Source: Ectobius pallidus (taxonomy: Eukaryota; Arthropoda; Insecta; Blattodea; Ectobiidae). Taken from it: DNA of 64,000 nt. Positions 43,310 to 53,822 of this stretch are shown piece by piece. The stretch covers positions 218,992,484-219,056,483 of the forward strand of contig CAXKWD010000001.1 in the NCBI GenBank assembly GCA_964059195.1. The letters are read 5' to 3'. A program made the position numbers and the translations under genes. Below the pieces are notes generated by a model. The model was given only the letters and a program-made list of their open reading frames with translations, did no database searches and was not told the origin of the DNA. The stretch's first letter is position 1. Every line of letters starts with the position of its first letter.

Positions 43310-44365
43310 TCAGGTAAACTGATGTAACAAAGTGCCAGTATGTTTTTGTTTAAACTGTTATGACTGCAATTATGATATGCAGAATATTTTTTTTTTAAAT
43401 TGATTTCCAAGTTAAGCTCCAGATTTATTCATTAAGCAGGGCTTACGGAAGAACAAAGGTCTAGTTTTTTTTTAATGAGATTAAAATCTTCCAGCATCAC
43501 CTGAACTGTACAGATATGTGATATCATGACAATCGCACACTCACATAAAAATGTCAAAAAAAATTCAAATTGGCCGGTTTCGGGTTTTGAACCATGGACT
43601 CCAGAATGTGAGGCCAAAGCGTTACCATCTCGGCCACCGGGGTCATTTTAACGGTCTAGTTGGATAAGCGCTTGTAAATCGATAGTGTTTTTTGTCATAG
43701 CTACCTGTATTTTAATTTCCAAGGCCTTATAGGATAACAGTAAAACAATAGGCAGTGTTGTCAAGATAATTGATTTTCATTTTTTTAAATAAATTCTTTC
43801 GAATACGTATATTACCATAAAATAGGCACTAAATTGAGCATTACTCCGAAACAGGTCAACCGATTTTATCTGTTATAAATAGACGTCTTCCCATGGACAT
43901 TATAAATGCGTATACGAAGTTTCATAAATATACGATAAAGCGTATTTGAGTTATTGCGCCTTTAAAGTAGACATTAAATTGGGGTTTACTCCGGTACCGG
44001 TCAACAGATTAGGTTCAAATTCAATAGGGCACTTCTCATGAACGTCATAAATGAGTATACTAAGTTTCATGGAAATCCGATACAGCGTATTTGAGTTATG
44101 GCGCCTTTCTATTAGAAAGGCGCCATAATCTATTAAAATAGGCACTAAATTGGGCATTACACCGGTACCGGCGAACCGATTTGGTTCAATATCAATAGGG
44201 TTCTTCCCATTGACATTATAAACGTGTATACCGAGTTTCATTAAAATTCGACAAAGCGTATTTGAGTTATCGCGCGTACAGACGGACGGACGGACGGACG
44301 GACGGACAGACAGACATTTTTCGTCCCCACACACAATCTCATAAAGTACCATACTGGCACTTAAT
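43310..44365 (+). mobile_element. Element X, copy with the same retroposon and a triplicated 3' unit (X2)
   Basis: As X1, with the captured retroposon at the same internal site (43467-43649). The 3' unit of about 145 bp, containing CACTAAATTG.G.ATTAC and GTATTTGAGTTAT, is present three times (about 43826, 43971, 44146). A perfect 15-bp inverted repeat, TTATGGCGCCTTTCT (44096-44128), sits at the last junction. (GGAC)n follows at 44283-44308. Confidence 0.75.
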
Positions 44366-45007
44366 AATTATAAATTTCCTTCATTTTAACCACCATCGTA
44401 TACCTATTAATCATTTACAATATTCAAAATAACATAGCCTAAATAACTATTTCGGCAGTAAATATTTGGTCCATATCGCAGATACTTGCAATTATGTTTC
44501 TGACAAACCTAGGCCAACACAATATTTAGTTTCGCCCAAAACATTACTTACGAATTTATTAATTTCTCTCTATTCATTGAAAGTCTGCAGCTCCTTATAA
44601 TAGCGAAGGATTTTTAAATATGAGTTTATTATTTGTTTTTCGTATTTTTAACTTCAAGAAAGATAGGCTTTAGACCTACTAGTAAAATATGTAGTTCTAA
44701 ATAGATCACAATTCAATACACGGATTTGTCTCTGTTTCTGATAATGTCATTTGTCAGTCATTTGGTTTAAAACAAATTGTTGCCAACCAAAAGAGCATGA
44801 ATTTCGCAACAATCGAAATTACCAACAAGATTTTCTTATTTTATTCAATGCACAAGCAACCTGAAATTAATTTTCTTTTTAAAATATACGTTGAGAAATA
44901 ACATAAAACGATGTACAATGTCTGTAATTACGGCCTAATAGTTATTTTGTAAAGCAATTTTTTAATGAACTCTGTGACAGGTAGCCTGTATGACGTAAAG
45001 TTGCCCA
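44366..45007. other. No feature recognised
   Basis: AT-rich, no coding or repeat match noticed. Confidence 0.4.
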
Positions 45008-45300
45008 CTTCTTTTTCTTCTTCCTCTTCTTCTTCTTCATTTTATTCTCCCTCTTTTTCTTCTTCTTCCTCCTGTTCTTCCTCTTCATCTTCCTCTTCTT
45101 TTTCTTCTTCCTCTTCTTCCTCTTCTTCTTCCTCCTCCTCCTCCCGTCCTCCTTTTCTTTTCTTCATCCTCTTCTTCTTCCTTTATTTCCTCTTTTTCCT
45201 CCTCTTTTCTTCTTCCTTTTCTTCTTCCTTTTTTTCTTCTTCTTCTTCTTCTTCTTCTTCTTCTTCTTCTTCTTCTTCTTCTTCTTCTTCTTCTTCTGGG
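45008..45300. repeat. (CTT)n/(TCC)n microsatellite
   Basis: Pure pyrimidine on the plus strand for about 290 bp, most regular (CTT) at about 45232-45296. The poly-Ser and poly-Arg frames across it are by-products. Confidence 0.95.
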
Positions 45301-45384
45301 TCTATATTTCATTTTTGATACGAGTATCTGCCATCTTCAGTAGAACGAAGTCCGTACTCTTATCTTCGAAGATTTTCGTAGTAC

Positions 45385-45412
45385 TATAATAATAATAATA
45401 ATAATAATAATA
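45385..45412. repeat. (AAT)n microsatellite
   Basis: About nine AAT units. Confidence 0.9.
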
Positions 45413-45530
45413 AATCACTGACGCTGCATCCCTGAAGGAACTAGGCCTACCATCCGATCGCTGCGTCATCTACCACAGGCTGATGACAGGATTTTAGGGC
45501 ATTTGGTCAGCATAGCCATAAGCATTTTAC
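45413..45530 (-). repeat. SINE type E, 3' fragment
   Basis: CATCCCTGAAGGAACTAGGC and ATTTGGTCAGCATAGCC match 40650-40745. Confidence 0.7.
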
Positions 45531-45785
45531 GAATTTCTTTCGATCAGCTTGCTTCTAGGAATTAATTTGTGGGAAGCCCGAGGCATTGAATCAGTGGATC
45601 CGTTGCTCTTGTTGCTTCAGTTCTAAGCACTGAGGAAGGTTAAAGTAAATTGTCCACTGGTCATTATTCTGCACTTAGAGAAGCAAATTACTCAGTACGC
45701 GGGTGCAACACAGTAATAACAGGTCATTCTTAGGTTTAGAACTGTTTTGTTCCTTGCTAGCTAACTGTGATTATGTAACACAATT

Positions 45786-45895
45786 ACCGTATTTTACGGA
45801 CCATAAGACGCACTTTTTTTATCTTGAAAACAGAGCCTTGAATGTTGGGTGCGTATAATGGTCCGAAGTACACTAAAAAAATTAAAATTATGGTA
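45786..45895. mobile_element. Possible MITE terminus, CCGTATTTTACGGACCATAA
   Basis: ACCGTATTTTACGGACCATAAGACGCAC is a terminus style I recall from repeats of many animals; a related GACGCACAATAACG piece is at 46018. No matching opposite end was found. Confidence 0.4.
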
Positions 45896-45980
45896 AATAT
45901 TGCCGGAATACCATAGTTATAAACAAGATGTTATAAACGGTAAGACAGTTACAAATTTTAGCACAGACTGTACATCACTG

Positions 45981-46166
45981 CATAGGGGGGTCCTCCCCCG
46001 GAAAATTTTAAAAATTAAGACGCACAATAACGAGTTTTAAGCTTCCCACGCTTTATAATTGTATTAAGTAATTTATAAACAGACTTTAAAAAAGTTATAC
46101 AATTTTCCTTTTTTTAATCAATGAGGGGGGGTTCAAACCCCCAAAACCCCCCTCATTACGCCTCTG
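45981..46166. mobile_element. Small hAT MITE
   Basis: Ends CATAGGGGGGT and CAGAGGCGTAA (reversed) carry the exact 8-bp duplication CATCACTG (45973-45980, 46167-46174). Internal G/C runs flank an AT core. Confidence 0.75.
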
Positions 46167-46174
46167 CATCACTG

Positions 46175-46466
46175 CACTTGTCACTATCATAAAATGAGAT
46201 TAGCTAGAAGGCAGGTAGCTATATAATACGAAAAGAATGGAATGTTGAGTTCTTTTATACGAAAGGAGTTGTCTCCGCCGGTGGAAATGACCTCTAAACA
46301 GCCTTGTTCCGTTACACTTACCGTATGCTGAATTGAGGGTTAGAGGGTGTAAAAGTATTTTCAGTCTTTCATGAGAAATCAGTTCGGTAGTTAAAATTTA
46401 CGCGATGTCACCTGTAAATTATTCCCTTTAAAATACTAATAGGCCTACTCTATGGATTCAGTGTCG
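46175..46466. other. No feature recognised
   Basis: No coding or repeat match noticed. Confidence 0.4.
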
Positions 46467-46474
46467 TTCATGAC

Positions 46475-47260
46475 TAGGGACCGGATTTTTAGTTTTTTAA
46501 AAACACTGTTTTAGGTTTTCCATTAGGTGGAATAGTTTTTTTTGGGTTTTTGTCCAATATATCGTTTTCGGGTAGAATAATTCGTTTAATGAATTTGAAT
46601 GTGCTTCATAGGATTCAATACATAATACTTGTAAAGCTTAACTTAACAAAATTGACTTAAATTTGTGTAAACTTGCTTTAGGACAATATTATACAATTGA
46701 AGAAAGAAAGCATAAACAATCAAAAGAAGCAGTGAAAATAAGATTGTCTCACATTTCCTGGTTACAGTAGCCTATATCACTAAATATCTTTCAAGAATTT
46801 CGACTGTGAAGTTCTTCCTGTTATCTCTTAGAATACATTTGAAGGCACAAAATGTACTTTCAACCTCACATGACGTCAGCAGTGGTTGTTCGTACGAATA
46901 TTTGAAAAGGAATACGCCGGTACTCTTACACTTCCTCTCTTGATACTGTCATCCTAGACGACATTGGGTTGAACGAAACGCTGGTGGTATTAATTTCAAC
47001 CCGACAAAAATTGTCTCTCCGCAAAACATCGATTTCTCAACTGACAAACAAAAAAGACAAAAAAGTAGCCTAATTTAGATATTTTAGGTTTTATATCCCG
47101 TTTAGGTACATTTAGGTTTTTATACCCCATTTAGGTATTTTTAGGTGCCACAGAATTAATGTGGGTGAATGCTATGGACATGATTCGAAAAAGTGTATGA
47201 TCGCTTTTTGTTTTGGAAGTAAGGAAACAAATAGGTAAAAACCTAAGAATCCGGTCCCTA
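46475..47260 (-). mobile_element. hAT element, TAGGGACCGGATT family, copy 2
   Basis: Reverse-orientation copy of 23591-24372, with the exact 8-bp duplication TTCATGAC (46467-46474, 47261-47268). The transposase C-terminal remnant is on the minus strand at about 46760-46905, with an extra GGCTAC-type insertion. Confidence 0.92.
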
Positions 47261-47509
47261 TTCATGACTAATCTTATTCTGTATTCATAGAATCGTTCGT
47301 CACAGGACGGTAGGAGGTGATTGAATATTTTTACCAACTGGATGACGATGCACTGAGAACAATGGCAGATGTGACAATGCGGAATGTATGTCAGTGTGTG
47401 CCAGCAATTAGTCCAACGTGTGTGTTTTCTCATGGTGTTTTTTAAATGGGCTGGAAAATCGCTGAACGCATAAAGGTTCGTAGAATTTTTTCCCACAAAC
47501 TTTTTCTTC

Positions 47510-47605
47510 TTTTCTGCATGGTTTCGTGGTTAGCTTCGCCGGCTACGGATCCGCAGACCCGAGTTTGATCCTCGGTACCTCCTAGAATTTTTCTGAGGTA
47601 GGGAT
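47510..47605 (+). repeat. SINE type E, head only
   Basis: GCATGGTTTCGTGGTTAGC (box A) and GAGTTTGATCCTCGGTACC (box B) followed by TTTTTCTGAGGTAGGG, reverse of the right end of 40583-40910. Confidence 0.7.
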
Positions 47606-47699
47606 AGGCTATAGTAAATATCTGGGAGCATTAATTACACATAATATTAAGGTCAATATTAAAGTTCTTAAAATGTGGAAATCAGATGAATGTTAATAC
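47606..47699. other. No feature recognised
   Basis: Short AT-rich spacer. Confidence 0.4.
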
Positions 47700-48310
47700 T
47701 AGGGCAAGGCATTTAATGACCATAAAATAGTGCAAAAATGCAAAATAAAATTGCATTTATGACCTAAAAATAGTGAAAAAATGACAAAAATTAAATAAAA
47801 AATACTAATAAATTTTCCATTACTACTTATAGGCGATGTAGTTTTTTAAAGTAATGATTTGCTAAAAGCAATTTAATGGATGACAGTATGTTATAACTTA
47901 TATGAATTTACAATATAAAACACACTTATTTTATTACTAAAAAGTAAGTAAAACTATACTACTTTGACACCCTTAGCGAAAAAAAAATTCTTTCTGAACT
48001 GGCATGCCCAGCAAATTGCCCCTAGCAAATGTGTGCCATTTAATAAGAAAGAAAAATAATAATTCTTTATTGCTACAAGACAAACTGCTACGGTGTTTAC
48101 AACAAACCTGAATTAAAATTAACTATGAACACTTGGCGGAGATTCTGAAATAAAAACGACTGTCTATTGTCTGAAAGTAACGATTTGTACATGGAAAAGC
48201 TCCTCTCTACCTCCATTGAAACATGGCTTAAAATGGCGAAAATAATCTAAAATGCCAAAAAATGACCTATCTCATGAAAATGACGAAAAATGCAAAAACA
48301 AATTGCCCTG
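47700..48310. mobile_element. hAT-like MITE, TAGGGCAA ends
   Basis: TAGGGCAAGGCATTTAATGA and CAGGGCAATTTGTTTTTGCA (reversed). Both ends are packed with AATGACC/AAAATG units, as in the CAGGGCCCGG family, but the termini differ. Flanks GTTAATAC and ATTTAATT are not a clean duplication. Confidence 0.65.
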
Positions 48311-48354
48311 ATTTAATTAATTAATTAATGATACACATTTATACCTGCCTTAAA

Positions 48355-48490
48355 CTCCGGCGGCCCGGGTTCGATTCCCAGCCGGGTCGGGGATTTTTCA
48401 GTAGTGAAAAATCCCTTTCCCGGGTTCAGGACTGGGTGTTTGTCAGTAGGTTAAGTCTTAGGTTAAGATAATGCACATTGTGCGCGACTC
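48355..48490 (+). repeat. SINE type F
   Basis: Box B GGGTTCGATTCCCAGCCGGG, then TTTCAGTAGTGAAAAATCCC and TAATGCACATTGTGCGCGA. Matches 62248-62395. Box A half is missing. Confidence 0.8.
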
Positions 48491-48593
48491 CTTAATTATT
48501 ATATATATTCGAGATATATTTTAACCTTCTTATAAAGAAGATGCAAAATCATCAAATGCCTGCCCTAGTTATCACTGAGGATGACCACAAAAA

Positions 48594-48660
48594 AACTAAA
48601 AAAAAACTCAGTGGCGCTACATCCCTGAAGGGACATGGCCTACCAGTTGATCGAAATATA
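48594..48660 (-). repeat. SINE type E fragment
   Basis: TGGCGCTACATCCCTGAAGG matches 40643-40665. Confidence 0.7.
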
Positions 48661-49534
48661 TCTGATTTCCGCATTGTAAGTACTTTAATGTTGATAAGGC
48701 GGGGTTACTGCATTTTAAAATTTAAATACAAGTAAGTCAATATCGCTCTGTTTTATGGACATTTTAATATTGAGATAGAAGTTTAGTACCGACTAAAATC
48801 ACAGGTTGTCCACATTCTGGAAAGTCAGGGCAATTCATATTGGTGAGGGAAAAACAGGGAATTTTGAAAATAACGGAAAATGTCAGGGAAATTTAATAAA
48901 AAAAAAATGGACTAGTCAGGGAAAATAACTAGCTCCAGTGAACCAAATCTGAGAGGCATGTGTTTTGTTCCAGTCTGCTCTAACCGAGACGGTGTAAGAA
49001 ATATTCTTTTCAGTACTTGAGCTAACCATTTATTATTGTTTACTATGGCGATGGGGGAAGCTGGATTTTCTTATTTTCATTAACAAAGAACCTTGAAAAC
49101 AAATTATTGAGTTACTGTTGAAAATCAAGCATAATAAATAAATTCCAACAACAATTTGTAAGTGTGAAAGGGCTGAATTTTCTACTCAAATTCACGTTTT
49201 AAATTGGCAGGACTCAATTTCTCACGCAATTTATAAACCCCTGACGGACTGCAGAGAAAACTTTTAAGGCAATGATTAGACCCATAGTTTATTTATTGCA
49301 CCATACCATTAATTTTACATGAACCTGAAACGTTTCTTCCAGTTTCTTTTCCGTTATGTTTTTACGAATTTAAGACAAGCTAGTGTATCCTGTAGGCCTT
49401 ACGATACATTATCAGTTTAATTGTTAATGGTGCCCTTAATTAATTTTAGGAATCAGTTCATTGAAAACAAAGGAAATGAAAGTTTCTTCAAGTATTAAGT
49501 TCGACTCCGAAATTCTGGTTTTTAACATAAATAC
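48661..49534. other. No gene; half of a CAGGGTGTCC-like MITE
   Basis: 48806-48930 (CAGGTTGTCCACATTCTGG with GTCAGGGAAA units) resembles the left end of 38997-39398. The rest is unrecognised. Confidence 0.45.
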
Positions 49535-49640
49535 GGTACTTTAAGGTGTTTAGGCGTTGATAAATATAATAATTTAACTATTATGCTCTTAATTATTAAT
49601 TTTTGAATTAATTATCGCGGGCGAAGTTACGGGCACCTGC
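49535..49640 (+). mobile_element. Helitron 3'-end remnant
   Basis: ACTATTATGCTCTTAATTAT, then ATTATCGCGGGCGAAGTTAC; matches the reverse of 17244-17340. The terminal CTAG has become CCAG. Confidence 0.6.
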
Positions 49641-49833
49641 CAGTTATCAATAAAACGTCGAGTGAACTTGTAATTTCTACATCTCCAGCAATCAGATTAT
49701 TGATAAGTTCTGTTAGGTTTTAAACTAGTGCTTTAGGCTGAATATTTACCCAGGTTACTTAGCCTTTTTTAGTTTTTAACGTCTTATTTAGCCATTTTTA
49801 AGTGTTATAAGATAGGACTTTGTGACTGCCATG

Positions 49834-49945
49834 CAGGGTTGCCAGATCAGAAACGTAGAACAGTCGTATTAATATCCGAAAATAGTCGTATGCTAGTTAA
49901 AACTGTCGTATACTTTGTGATTTTTCAGTGTAATGTACTTAATGC

Positions 49946-50005
<60 letters not shown>

Positions 50006-50822
50006 TTGCTATTGGTAGGCTACACCTTACATGCATCATGTAATTGTTAATAAGTCATCTTATTTGTAAATGATTAGGCGCGTTTCATTGTCTTCCGATG
50101 CGCTAAATTTGATAAAAAACAATAAAATTAAATAAACTGTAATTGCCACAGTGTTATTATTAGCAACATGCTTACAGCAAAAAACATGAGAAAACAAATA
50201 GCTGGATATGTATCAAAATTTAAAATTCGTCTGTATATTGATTTTAAAAATATAAAATTTTATGTTAAAAATAGTCGTACAAATAGGCGTGCGACAAATC
50301 TATGAAATAGTCGTATGTGTACGACTATAGTCTTACGTATGACAACCCTGTTTCAACCACTTCAGAGAATTTATTGGGAAAAGCGTTAAAAAAAATAGAT
50401 TTTTTAATATGTAATTCTTGGAGAATATTCAAACAAAATCATAGCAACGACTTTCTCTTCATTTTGGGAATCACTCTACTTGAAGATAATTTCACTTTCG
50501 GGATTTTCAATTTTAATTCATATTAAACAGGATGAAATAGCGGGAATGAGTCATATCTAATATCCAATTCGGCATCTGTATTTACGACTGAGAAACCGAA
50601 GTCAAATTAATCGGTCACGGGATTTGAACCCAGACCTTCCGAATGAGAGTCCAAGACGCTACCATCTCGGCCACCTCGCTCGATTAATGATAATAATGTA
50701 AGAAAACGCTATGTTAAAAATAGTCGTACAAATAGGCGTACGACTCACGGTTGCCTCGTACGTCGTATAAATCATGAAATAATCGTATGTGTACGACTAT
50801 AGTCGTACGTATGGCAACCCTG
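49834..50822. mobile_element. hAT element, CAGGGTTGCC ends, with duplicated right end
   Basis: TIRs CAGGGTTGCCA and CAGGGTTGCCATACG (reversed), with the exact 8-bp duplication CTGCCATG (49826-49833, 50823-50830). AGTCGTA units mark both ends. The right-end sequence (TATGTGTACGACTATAGTC..) occurs twice, ending at 50350 and 50822. (AAT)n lies at about 49949-50002 and a SINE piece at 50553-50685. Confidence 0.85.
50553..50685 (-). repeat. SINE type A, 5' part, in the hAT
   Basis: Minus-strand head GAGCGAGGTGGCCGAGATGG and GGTTCAAATCCCGTGACCG with TTTCTCAGTCGTAAATACAG; the 3' half is missing. Confidence 0.82.
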
Positions 50823-50980
50823 CTGCCATGACAATGAAACGGATAATTATGTTAAAATATCAACAGTTAGCTAGCAAGGAACAAAATAGCTTAAAACCTA
50901 AGAATCCGGTGATCACATAGGCGGTGCTTGGCAGCGATCGATTACTTCCGATTACGTTCTCACAAGTTGTTAATGATCAT

Positions 50981-51779
50981 CAGGGCCCGGATTCTGATGA
51001 CCTAAAATTGTTTGAAAAATGACCTATATAATGACCCTCAATTTTAAAGAAAATGACTTATAAAATGACCCTAAATTTTAAAGAAAATGACTTATAAAAT
51101 GACCCTAAATTTTAAAGAAAATGACTCTAAATTTTAAAGAAAATGACTTAAAAATTATAAAAAAAGTCCTAAAAACTGATATTTTATTTATAAAAAAATT
51201 ATTGTACACACAAAGTTATAGACATAATTGTAAAAATTGTAAATAACTGTAATATAGTGAATGTTCTTTTCTCACGGAAATTTATACTGGCACTGAGGCA
51301 CTGATGGGTCAAAATTCGGCTCATCCTTTTGTGGTCTGCCGGATTATATTGTTTAATTGAGGATAAACAGTAGTTTGCACTCTCAAATCCAAGCAAGTGC
51401 CAAGTCAATCTAATAACAATAGTAATATAATACAAAATTTTGAACATGACAACACTTTAAACACCGAATTTTTCCTGCTTGCATTAAACAAACAAAACTT
51501 CAAAGACAGCACCGCTAGCGACGAAACAATAGTTAATACACTCAATGTAAATACATGAAAATGACTAAATAAGGAAGCAAATGACACGAAAATGACAAAA
51601 TAATTACGTAAAATTGAAATAAATGCCCTAAAAAAATAAAATTGCATTAAATGACAAAAAATGACCTAATAAAAATGCATTTCTATAATCTAGAGGCCAT
51701 GGTTAGGATTTATCCACAAGTTGGCAATGTCTATGCAGCATCAATAAAAAGATGACATGTCATTAGAATCCGGGCCCTG
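50981..51779. mobile_element. hAT MITE, CAGGGCCCGGATTC family, copy 4 (long form)
   Basis: Exact duplication ATGATCAT (50973-50980, 51780-51787). Has the same extra internal block as 8771-9466, here on the minus strand (about 51250-51540), plus a triplicated unit TAAAATGACCCTAAATTTTA at 51017-51120. Confidence 0.88.
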
Positions 51780-51787
51780 ATGATCAT

Positions 51788-52320
51788 TATGCGCATTCTT
51801 ATTTTCATTTGTTACTAAAATTTAGCAGGCGCAACTAGTCGCGACGATATCTGGTTTAATTTGTTGCACCAATGCGGTAAGTAATGTTGCCGGCACTGGG
51901 CATTGAAAATTCTACTCTCCACTGTGATAAGCATGAACGGGAAATGGATGAAAAACAAATAAACATCAGTGACCTTCGTTTAAACAAATTCCTTGTTTTT
52001 TGTTTATTAAGATGACAGTAGCTAATTTTTAAGATATTCGAAGACGCGGCCAGCTCTTACAATTGTTGACGAACTAATCGACTGTTGGATGGCGCGGGGA
52101 CGAAGAGAGATACATCTATAAGTAGGCTAGCAGTGGTTCTCAAACTGCGGTACACGTGCCACCTGCGAATTTTAAGGAGTAATTTTAATTATTCCTATCG
52201 TTTTTTTTATTTAACTAATTATCAAATCTGTATTTTCAACTCTTTGGCATATTGTAAAACAAAGTTCAAAACAAACAATGAAACAGAAAGTATTTAAATA
52301 TCATGTTTAAAAAAAAAAAG
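51788..52320. other. No feature recognised
   Basis: A GC-richer patch at 51825-51900; nothing matched. Confidence 0.4.
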
Positions 52321-52321
52321 T

Positions 52322-53085
52322 AAAATGTGACAACCAACGCCACCTCAGGGTTGGTTGTCACAGTCATTGGGGTTGGTTGTCACATTGCAAAAAGATAACC
52401 GGAATGAAAATTTTGTAAGTTCAACTGTGTGGTATTTAACACTCAGGAAAGCAAGGAAAGCATTCCCATTATATAACTGTTGACAAAAACAAAGTGTCGT
52501 GTCATGTGACAGATTAAACTTTTGACTGATACATGGGGTTGAGTCTAACAAGGAACTTTTTGTTTCTTTAAAATTGATAGAAAAATGAATAAACATTATT
52601 ATAGCATATAAATCTTGCATCACCTTTAATCTCTTATGTTATGATTCTAATTTGGTCTGTTGTCACACGAGACAACCAATCCGGACGGGGATGGAAGTCA
52701 CATGTGACAACCAACCCCTTGGCGCCATTTCGGAATTACATTGCTCTAGCGAGCTTTTCTACCAAGCAAAAGCCGAAAAGAATATAGCAATATACTCCTA
52801 AATAAATGTATTGTTTAACGTAATATAGAAGATGTTTGTAAACTTATCCGTTTACGATGAAGAAGAAGTAAACTTCAGAGCAAAAATTTTATTTTCAACA
52901 CAACAAATCACAAATCTTTCAACAATGGACACAAAATTAGCACCTGCTTCGCGGGAAACTGCAAGCGGTGAAGGGAGCATCTGTCCCACTTGAAACCAAT
53001 CACTCCTGCCAACTGTGTATCCAGTTACTTACTAGTGAGACAACCATCCCGTGTGACAATCAAGGCCGGTCTCCCCTACATTAAC
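52322..53085. repeat. Cluster of GTGACAACCAACCCC motifs, possible TIR element
   Basis: GTGACAACCAAC or its reverse occurs at about 52327, 52351, 52372, 52658, 52704, 53036 and 53055, in both orientations. The right limit CGGTCTCCCCTA resembles a transposon end. Two clusters, each with inverted copies, flank about 280 bp of plain sequence. Confidence 0.6.
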
Positions 53086-53110
53086 ATTTCGCACATAGTT
53101 CAGTAAAATA

Positions 53111-53330
53111 CTAGCCTAAAAATCCCGGCGTCTTCTGGGTTTTATATTTTGCTTGACCTTCGAATTAAACTTTTGAAGGACTTTTAATTTTCAAAATCTA
53201 GGGAATTATATAGTTAGAGTTCAAAATGAGATTATTCCCACAGAAAACTCAAAATTTAGCTTTTTGTCACTCATAGGGGACTTGGGAGTTCGTACCCCAT
53301 TGCTTCTAAAGACCATGAGTGGTTGACGTT
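53111..53330 (-). mobile_element. Helitron 3'-end fragment
   Basis: CTAG at 53111-53114, then a hairpin zone (CCCGGCGTCTTCTGGG) and about 180 bp matching the minus strand of 271-460. Preceded by A. The 5' end is missing. Confidence 0.7.
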
Positions 53331-53822
53331 GAGATAAAAGATTTTTACAAAATATAAATTGCAGTGATTTCTTTTCAGTAGCAGAATTCTTTTAAAACTG
53401 GCGTGATTTTTAGAAAGATTATCTAAGAAACATATTGAACTGTGTTTCCAAGAAGTGCGGTAGAATGAGGAAGCTATGTTAAGAAGTCGGACAGACAGCC
53501 TGCGTGAGGGTGGAGCATGTAGAAAGAGCCCTGCAGAAAATGAGATATTCCAAACATTCACTTCTTTTAGTCCACTGTCCATCCAGCTGTTAAACACTAC
53601 ACTACAATTAGTCAATTACAGTAAATTGTCCCACATGATTTTCAGTCCCTTTGTGTATTGTAGCACTGGACATAGACTTAGATGAATTGAGTTACTGTAC
53701 GGTATTTCATTTTGTGCCGATTTTCTCTATTCTATATTTGCCTTTTATTTAATTTCTCTTCATAATACAGTACAGTAAATTTTAATACAGCACTGTATGA
53801 TGTCATATATAGAGGGGACTTA
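53331..53822. other. No feature recognised
   Basis: An open frame on the minus strand (53271-53615) begins within the Helitron fragment and shows no similarity. Confidence 0.35.

Noticed and set aside
43432..43617. 61-codon minus-strand frame over the SINE head in X2
   Set aside because: It coincides with the tRNA-derived head and repeats in X1 with changes; no protein meaning.
44965..45318. 117-codon frame rich in Ser, and an Arg-rich frame on the other strand
   Set aside because: Both are translations of the CTT/TCC microsatellite.
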